64,000 nt of DNA from contig HF991826.1 of the NCBI GenBank assembly GCA_000431535.1, positions 127,898 through 191,897 on the forward strand, in the 5' to 3' direction. The position numbers and the translations under genes were made by a program. The notes under the pieces are model-generated. The model saw only the letters and a list, made by a program, of their open reading frames with translations, was not told the DNA's origin and searched no databases. Each line of letters begins with the position of its first letter. Positions within the stretch are counted from its first letter, which is position 1. The DNA comes from Clostridium sp. CAG:678 (lineage in GTDB: Bacteria > Bacillota > Clostridia > Oscillospirales > Acutalibacteraceae). Shown here piece after piece: positions 58,961 to 64,000 of the stretch.

Positions 58961-58999
58961 CAGGAATCAGATTTACGAAACTGATTCCTGTTTTTTTTA
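58961..58999 (+). terminator. Hairpin with U-run facing the plus strand, upstream of xis
   Basis: CAGGAATCAG (58961-58970) pairs perfectly with CTGATTCCTG (58981-58990), followed on the plus strand by nine T. The same hairpin on the minus strand would sit in the xis leader, just before its ribosome binding site, without a U-run. Confidence 0.65.
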
Positions 59000-59076
59000 T
59001 TTACGATTCTATATAACCTCTATATATTTAAAACATTTATATATATTAATAATATCAAAACTTATAATAAACGCTT

Positions 59077-59412
59077 TTAATCACTTCGCTTATGTACCTT
59101 GAAAGGTTGATCACGACCACCATAACATATCTCCTGATAAAGTTTATTATATCTATCTTCTGCGGTTTTACAGTTATCTTGCCAAAATTCAATCTCATTT
59201 TGAAGGTCTCGAATTATGTTCGTGTAATATTCTGTCGGGGTTCCGTCATCACAGATCTTGCGTGTACTGCCACGCATATTCTTCTGTTCTCTGAGTGGTA
59301 ACACACCAAAAATATAAGTTATAAATGCACCGATCGCCATGCAGATAGCCACAATACATGCCACAGCCCCGAGTTGAAGCTCTGGGTTTTCTGCTAATTT
59401 TTCAAAAAACAA
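59077..59412 (-). CDS. Small membrane protein of unknown function (mobile element)
   Basis: A 111-residue protein with one hydrophobic segment (about 15-38) and a charged, probably helical C-terminal part (IIRDLQNEIEFWQDNCKTAED). The start is TTG at 59412 with an ideal AGGAGG at seven bases. I do not recognise the family. The spacing of Trp/Asp/Lys residues after the membrane segment suggests a coiled-coil cytoplasmic domain. Confidence 0.7.
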   Translation of the reverse strand: MFFEKLAENPELQLGAVACIVAICMAIGAFITYIFGVLPLREQKNMRGSTRKICDDGTPTEYYTNIIRDLQNEIEFWQDNCKTAEDRYNKLYQEICYGGRDQPFKVHKRSD

Positions 59413-59468
59413 ATGAATACCTCCTAACTAAAATTCGCATCATCGTTATATTATTCGATGGCCATAGT

Positions 59469-60092
59469 TTAACAAGAAATCAAAATAATTCTTGTTGGAT
59501 ACTGAACATCGTCCATCATAAAATTTTGCTCTTTAAACGAGTTTAATTCTTTAACCACATTTCTGTAAACTTGCTTAAAAACTCTATTATATCCGAACGA
59601 ATCATCCCACTCATAATACTGGTACTGTTTCTTCTCCTCATCTGTCATCTGCTGATATTCATCGTGATCTACTGGATAGAGATCATCAATATCGTCGTTT
59701 TCCCATTCAAAAATCTGATCTTTGTGAATTACTCCATGTCGGTCGAACTTATTGACATCCACATACTTTTCAAAATCCGAGAACGCAACCGCAATTGGTG
59801 AATACCAGTTTTCTCCTTTTTCCTCTGCTTTGACTGAACTCTTCCAAGATTCTTTAACTGCATCAGAACAATCTGCGAATTTTATTGTTTGCCCGATTTG
59901 CTCTAATTTGTCGTATGCCTCATGGAAATAAGATCGAGAACCGTTATAATATGTTTCACCGAGTTTATATGTGTATCGATCTAAATATTTATTGTTCTGA
60001 CTATCCCATTTAAACGACGGTACTAAAGCGTTTACTGCTACCCACCTGCCATTAATTTGTATTTCTGTATAGATAAAATAACTTGTAGACAT
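59469..60092 (-). CDS. Hypothetical phage-type protein
   Basis: A 207-residue soluble, acidic, aromatic-rich protein (YFIYTEIQINGRWVAVN at the start; DDIDDLYPVDHDEYQQM near the middle). No known motif is recognised and no signal peptide or membrane segment is visible. ATG at 60092 follows AGGAGG. It lies between the membrane protein gene and the methyltransferase gene. Confidence 0.7.
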   Translation of the reverse strand: MSTSYFIYTEIQINGRWVAVNALVPSFKWDSQNNKYLDRYTYKLGETYYNGSRSYFHEAYDKLEQIGQTIKFADCSDAVKESWKSSVKAEEKGENWYSPIAVAFSDFEKYVDVNKFDRHGVIHKDQIFEWENDDIDDLYPVDHDEYQQMTDEEKKQYQYYEWDDSFGYNRVFKQVYRNVVKELNSFKEQNFMMDDVQYPTRIILISC

Positions 60093-60120
60093 TTACTACC
60101 TCCTAAGTTTGAATCTTGTC

Positions 60121-60750
60121 TTATACATACTTGACCGTTCGATTTGATTTTTGAAACACCCAAAAATATGAATGGAATTTTCTTGCGTTTTTTTGATTCT
60201 TAACTTGCCAATCCGCAACTATTCTTTGTTTGGATAACAAAATAAATAAATCTTTTGGATAAAATCCTATCTTAACAGCCTCATTCATAATAAAACAATG
60301 GGACATATATTGTTTATTTGAACTAACTTTATCTTGACATTTGAAAATTAAAATCCCATTAGGTCTCAGTATTCTGTATGCTTCTTTCATGCTATCGATA
60401 TAAAATTGATGTAGGAGTGATTCGCTTGGATAAACGCCGAATCTTTTATTTATTCTATTGCTATTATCATCTATCTCAAGAGATTTTCCTGTTGTTGCTA
60501 AAAACGGCGGATCAAACATCTCTACATCTACACTACCGTTTTCCAAAGGGATATGTCTGCTATCAGCATATTTTACATCTTCACAAACAGGATTTATGTC
60601 AAATTTATATGTAGGCTCGTCTATTCCAGTATTCTTATAAAATATTCCTTTACTGTATGTTGGGTCTATATCAATATGACCGCTTGTAGAATGAAGTGTT
60701 AAGATATTTTTTATTATCTCTGACTGATCATACGATACACTTTTAATCAA
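60121..60750 (-). CDS. SAM-dependent methyltransferase, DNA-type (DPPF)
   Basis: A roughly 210-residue class I methyltransferase. Motif I-like YKFDINPVCEDVKYADSR is followed by the catalytic VEMFDPPFLA, of the D/N-PPY/F type used by N6-adenine and N4-cytosine methyltransferases. Motif X-like and recognition parts are short. No restriction enzyme is adjacent, so it is probably an orphan phage methyltransferase. The start is uncertain: TTG at 60750 follows the dUTPase stop; an ATG at 60822 would overlap dUTPase by 65 bases. Confidence 0.75.
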   Translation of the reverse strand: MIKSVSYDQSEIIKNILTLHSTSGHIDIDPTYSKGIFYKNTGIDEPTYKFDINPVCEDVKYADSRHIPLENGSVDVEMFDPPFLATTGKSLEIDDNSNRINKRFGVYPSESLLHQFYIDSMKEAYRILRPNGILIFKCQDKVSSNKQYMSHCFIMNEAVKIGFYPKDLFILLSKQRIVADWQVKNQKNARKFHSYFWVFQKSNRTVKYV

Positions 60751-60757
60751 ACTAAAA

Positions 60758-61234
60758 TTAGTCTCCAGTATTATCCGTGCTTCCAAAACCACCGATTCTA
60801 TCGCCTTGTTCTTGCTTGTCATCTTTTTGAATACCATACGGTAGAAATATTCCTTGACAAAAGGCAGTACCTTTATTAACACTAAAGGTTTTTTGTGTGG
60901 TGATATCCTTATTAACTATCTTAACAAAGATCTCGCCTTCGTTATTTGGATTATTATAATAGTCGCTATCAATCACCCCAAAGGTGTTAGCAATTTCTAT
61001 ACCATATTTAAATCCCTGCCCACTTCTCGGCACAATCGCTAAAAACCATCCGTTATCGATCCGAACCTTTATTCCAGTTGGTATTATTACTGATGATCCG
61101 TAAGGTACAGAAAAGTCAAATGGTGCTATAAAATCATATCCCGCACTACCTTTTGTACCTCTTTTGGGTATAGTAATGTCTTTTTGAGATATTTCACTCA
61201 TACTACATTTTTCAAACTGTGCAACTCTATTCAA
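60758..61234 (-). CDS. dut: dUTP diphosphatase (phage-type)
   Basis: A 158-residue trimeric dUTPase. Motifs in order: KGSAGYDFIAP (I), VPRSGQGFKYG (II), ANTFGVIDSDYYNN (III), FCQGIF (IV) and the C-terminal GDRIGGFGSTDN (V). It removes dUTP and supplies dUMP for dTTP synthesis. The start is TTG at 61234 with AGGAG at eight bases. Confidence 0.93.
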   Translation of the reverse strand: MNRVAQFEKCSMSEISQKDITIPKRGTKGSAGYDFIAPFDFSVPYGSSVIIPTGIKVRIDNGWFLAIVPRSGQGFKYGIEIANTFGVIDSDYYNNPNNEGEIFVKIVNKDITTQKTFSVNKGTAFCQGIFLPYGIQKDDKQEQGDRIGGFGSTDNTGD

Positions 61235-61258
61235 TTATCATTCTCCTTTCGGAGGGTA

Positions 61259-63466
61259 TTACAGATGTAATACCCTCTCTTTAATTTCTTGAGTTCTGCC
61301 TTGATTCCAAAACTGTGTGCCTATGTATCCACATGTACGTCTTGCAACATTCATCTTGTTTTGATCTTCATTGCCGCAGTTTGGACATCTCCAAACAAGT
61401 TTATCATTATCGTCTTCTATAATTTCGATTTCTCCGTCATAGCCACATACTTGACAATAATCACTCTTTGTGTTAAGTTCCGCATACATAATATGGTCAT
61501 ATATGTACTGTATGACTGAAAGTACTGCTGGAATGTTGTTCTGCATATTGGGAACCTCAACATAGCTGATTGCACCCCCGGGAGAAAGATTCTGGAATTC
61601 ACTCTCAAGGCTAAGCTTTGTAAATGCATCGATTGGTTCTCTAACATTTACATGGTAACTATTCGTTATGTAATTATGGTCTGTCACATCCTCTATAATT
61701 CCAAACCGTTTTTGCAAACACTTTGCAAACTTATAGGTCGTTGATTCTATAGGAGTCCCGTAAACAGAATAATCTATGTTTTCTTCCGTCTTCCATTTGC
61801 TACACGCATCATTTAGATGTTGCATTACTTGTAACGCGAACTCTTTACCCTCGGCATTATCAGTATGGGATTTTCCTGTCATGTATTTAGTACATTCATA
61901 CAAACCCGCATATCCAAGCGAAATAGTGGAGTAGCCATTATATAATAATTTATCGATAGTTTCGCCTTTCTTAAGGCGAGCAATCGCCCCATACTGCCAA
62001 AGAATCGGTGCTACATCACTTGGTGTTCCAAGAAGTCGTTCGTGCCTACATCTTAATGCCCTGTGACAAAGAGCCAATCTTTCATCAAATATCTTCCAGA
62101 ACTTTTTAAAATCGCGTTTTGATGAGCAGGCAATATCAACAAGGTTAATGGTAACAACGCCTTGATTGAACCTCCCGTAATATTTATGTTCGTCTTTTTC
62201 ATAATTCTGTGCGTTGGCTATATTTCCTATTCCTACATCAGTAAATCTGTCTGGCGTAAGAAATGAACGGCAGCCCATACAAGTGTACACATCGCCTTTT
62301 TCACGCAACATAATTTTTTCGCTTATATAATCAGGAACCATTCTTTTTGCAGTACATCTGGCGGCAAGTTCCGTTAGATAGTAATAAGGCGTGTTTTCTT
62401 GTATATTATCCTCTTCGAGAACATATATAAGTTTAGGGAAGGCTGGAGTTATCCATACACCCTTTTCGTTTTTGACACCTTGCATCCTTTGCCGAATTAC
62501 CTCTTCTATTATCATAGCGAGATCGGCTTTTTCTTTTTCATCCTTTGCTTCGTTCAAATACATGAATATCGTCAAGAACGGTGCTTGACCATTTGTTGTA
62601 AGTAAGGTAACTACTTGATATTGAATTGTTTGTATTCCCTTTCTAATTTCTTTCTTAAGGCGCTTTTCGACAATTTCAGCCTTTCGTTCCTCGCTTACAT
62701 CCATATCGTGCAATTCATCTTCCACTTCTTTGCGAATGTTTTGTCTGCTTATATCCACAAATGGTGCAAGATGAGTAAGAGTTATACTTTGCCCGCCGTA
62801 TTGGTTGGACGATACCTGCGCAATGATTTGTGTGGTAATTGTACATGCCGTGGAAAAACTGTGCGGCTTTTCAATAAGTGTATCACTGATGCAAGTACCG
62901 TTTTGTAGCATATCATCGAGATTACTCAGACAACAGTTATACATGTGTTGTGCAAAATAATCCGCATCGTGAAAATGTATGATACCTTTATTATGTGCAT
63001 CAACAATGTCTGGTGGAAGTAGATACCTATATGTAATGTCTTTTGACACCTCTCCAGCCATATAATCCCGTTGAACACTATTGATTGTTGGGTTTTTATT
63101 TGAATTTTCTTGTTTGATTTCCTCGTTGTTATGCTCTATTAGGGTTAGGATGGCGGCATCAGTTGTATTGGCCTGTCTAAGATGTTCTTTGTCTCTACGA
63201 TATTTTATATAAGCCTTTGCGACCTCAAAATACCCGCCCCTCATCAGTTCCGTTTCAACATCATCTTGTATGTCTTCAACATTTGCAGCGTGAGCCCTTT
63301 TTCTATAGCGCTGATATAATCTTTCAGCAATAGTATTTATGGTATCACTTGGAACTATATACTTCTCATTTTCGTATCCAACTTGTTTGGATGCTTTCGA
63401 AATAGCGTTTATAATTCGATTTCTATCAAATTTAACTTCTCTTCCATCTCTTTTAATAACATTCAA
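61259..63466 (-). CDS. nrdD: Anaerobic (class III) ribonucleoside-triphosphate reductase NrdD
   Basis: A 735-residue glycyl-radical enzyme. The ATP-cone (about 1-90, NVIKRDGREVKFDRNRI) is followed by the barrel with FHDADYFAQHMYNCC and TCMGCRSFLTPD. The C-terminal zinc site has CQVCGYDG and CPNCGNED, and the glycyl radical site is RRTCGYIGTQFW. It reduces NTPs to dNTPs without oxygen. The activase NrdG is not in view. The likely start is TTG at 63466 behind GAGGGGTGAT; an ATG at 63484 overlaps the upstream gene. Being in the mobile element, it is a likely phage copy. Confidence 0.94.
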   Translation of the reverse strand: MNVIKRDGREVKFDRNRIINAISKASKQVGYENEKYIVPSDTINTIAERLYQRYRKRAHAANVEDIQDDVETELMRGGYFEVAKAYIKYRRDKEHLRQANTTDAAILTLIEHNNEEIKQENSNKNPTINSVQRDYMAGEVSKDITYRYLLPPDIVDAHNKGIIHFHDADYFAQHMYNCCLSNLDDMLQNGTCISDTLIEKPHSFSTACTITTQIIAQVSSNQYGGQSITLTHLAPFVDISRQNIRKEVEDELHDMDVSEERKAEIVEKRLKKEIRKGIQTIQYQVVTLLTTNGQAPFLTIFMYLNEAKDEKEKADLAMIIEEVIRQRMQGVKNEKGVWITPAFPKLIYVLEEDNIQENTPYYYLTELAARCTAKRMVPDYISEKIMLREKGDVYTCMGCRSFLTPDRFTDVGIGNIANAQNYEKDEHKYYGRFNQGVVTINLVDIACSSKRDFKKFWKIFDERLALCHRALRCRHERLLGTPSDVAPILWQYGAIARLKKGETIDKLLYNGYSTISLGYAGLYECTKYMTGKSHTDNAEGKEFALQVMQHLNDACSKWKTEENIDYSVYGTPIESTTYKFAKCLQKRFGIIEDVTDHNYITNSYHVNVREPIDAFTKLSLESEFQNLSPGGAISYVEVPNMQNNIPAVLSVIQYIYDHIMYAELNTKSDYCQVCGYDGEIEIIEDDNDKLVWRCPNCGNEDQNKMNVARRTCGYIGTQFWNQGRTQEIKERVLHL

Positions 63467-63473
63467 TAGTTTA

Positions 63474-64000
63474 TCACCCCTCATCCGTAATTTTTTTTAC
63501 TGCTTCATAAATTTCGTTCCAGTTATGAACTCTAACAAAGCCCTTTGCTTTCTCATCGTAACTTCTATTATACGGCATGTCCATCAAGATGCCTTTATAC
63601 TCGCCACCCTCTAAGTTGTGAGGTGCATCATCTATTAACACATCACCTCTAACCATTTGTTTTCTGGATGTGACTATGACATCTTCAAATGGTATAAATG
63701 GAAAATATTTATCTAAAAAATTGAACTTATAAAGCACCGTCTGTGGATGAGATGCTGTTACAAGAATTATCTTATGTCCTTCATTGATTAGCCTTTTTAT
63801 CATATCTTGAGATCCGGGCATTACCTCTAAATGATCCCAAGTTTGTTTTTTATGTAGAGGAGAAAAGACTTGACTTTTTGATAATCCCGGGAAGAATTTT
63901 GTAATATCCCAATCCGTAATATCTTCCGTTTTTACATCAGTGCCATATTTTTTGTTTAACCCCTGTACCCAAACCGTATTTAAGTTTTCGAGTACATTAT
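63474..64000 (-). CDS. 5'(3')-deoxyribonucleotidase-like HAD phosphatase (5' end cut by window)
   Basis: The frame is open from the right edge to 63474, giving the C-terminal 175 or so residues. HAD motifs II (IILVTASHP) and III/IV (DVLIDDAPHNLEGGEYKGIL) and the final FVRVHNWNEIYEAV match 5'(3')-deoxyribonucleotidases (NT5C type), which dephosphorylate dUMP or dTMP. The N-terminal DxDxT motif is beyond the window. Its stop is seven bases before the nrdD TTG, so the genes are coupled. Confidence 0.88.
   Translation of the reverse strand, partial: NVLENLNTVWVQGLNKKYGTDVKTEDITDWDITKFFPGLSKSQVFSPLHKKQTWDHLEVMPGSQDMIKRLINEGHKIILVTASHPQTVLYKFNFLDKYFPFIPFEDVIVTSRKQMVRGDVLIDDAPHNLEGGEYKGILMDMPYNRSYDEKAKGFVRVHNWNEIYEAVKKITDEG

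Larger units (their letters stand above)
57360..64000. mobile_element. Integrative element, probably a prophage (left end in window, right end beyond it)
   Basis: The stretch is visibly AT-richer than the host DNA, begins beside a tyrosine integrase and excisionase, and carries a nucleotide-metabolism module (dUTPase, NrdD, deoxyribonucleotidase) and a methyltransferase, all leftward. No tRNA lies at the boundary. The nucleotide genes favour a phage over a conjugative element; no structural or transfer genes are in view. Confidence 0.75.

Overview
The window is a chromosomal segment of an anaerobic, spore-forming Gram-positive bacterium of the class Clostridia, most likely close to the Ruminococcaceae/Oscillospiraceae. 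This is inferred from gene content, not from a database search. The evidence is the pairing of PolC with DnaE, the spoVB-mazG-hup-rqcP-yabP-yabQ-divIC sporulation/division cluster, HemZ, FeoAB, an anaerobic (class III) ribonucleotide reductase, and sigma-A promoters of TTGaca-N17-TAtaaT type. Nearly all genes lie on the minus strand. Only the glycosyltransferase at 10.3-11.5 kb and the HprK-like kinase at 16.2-16.9 kb are on the plus strand.

Layout: 1-10.1 kb holds hprK, a ROK sugar kinase, murB, rapZ, whiA, a GH31 glycosidase and the 5' part of dnaE. 10.2-19.4 kb holds a GT4 glycosyltransferase, nrdR with NrdR boxes in its own promoter, a DMT permease, a subgroup Ic aspartate aminotransferase, dinB under a LexA box with a small partner gene, a lone HprK-like kinase, and feoAB. 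19.6-26.5 kb holds an RlmL-like methyltransferase, a fumarase alpha subunit, the yab sporulation/division operon, spoVB and a coiled-coil protein. 26.7-39.7 kb is a long overlapping array: hisZG (fused), hisD, a metallo-beta-lactamase lipoprotein, DUF3006, hisB, hisA, hisI, hisE, recJ, relA, dtd, an MBL hydrolase and hemZ. 39.8-50.1 kb is the pyrH-frr-uppS-cdsA-dxr-rseP-ispG-polC block. 50.2-57.2 kb is accessory: a secreted leucine-rich/CxxC-repeat protein, a split esterase, an AAC(6')-like acetyltransferase, a membrane phosphoesterase and a hexapeptide acyltransferase.

From about 57.36 kb to the right edge the DNA is visibly AT-richer and carries an integrative element, probably a prophage. 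It has a tyrosine integrase, an excisionase, two unknown proteins, a methyltransferase, dUTPase, NrdD and a deoxyribonucleotidase, i.e. a nucleotide-metabolism module. A probable attachment core and arm-type repeats lie beside the integrase. Several genes here start with TTG behind strong Shine-Dalgarno sequences.

The most notable observations are as follows. PolC has no DEDD proofreading exonuclease but keeps the PHP metal ligands. An NrdR box exactly fills the spacer of the nrdR promoter. dinB has a near-perfect LexA box. HisZ is fused to HisG in a cluster that lacks hisC, hisH and hisF and contains an MBL lipoprotein. A CxxC-repeat surface protein of unclear role precedes the accessory region. 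No tRNA, rRNA, CRISPR array or insertion sequence was recognised.
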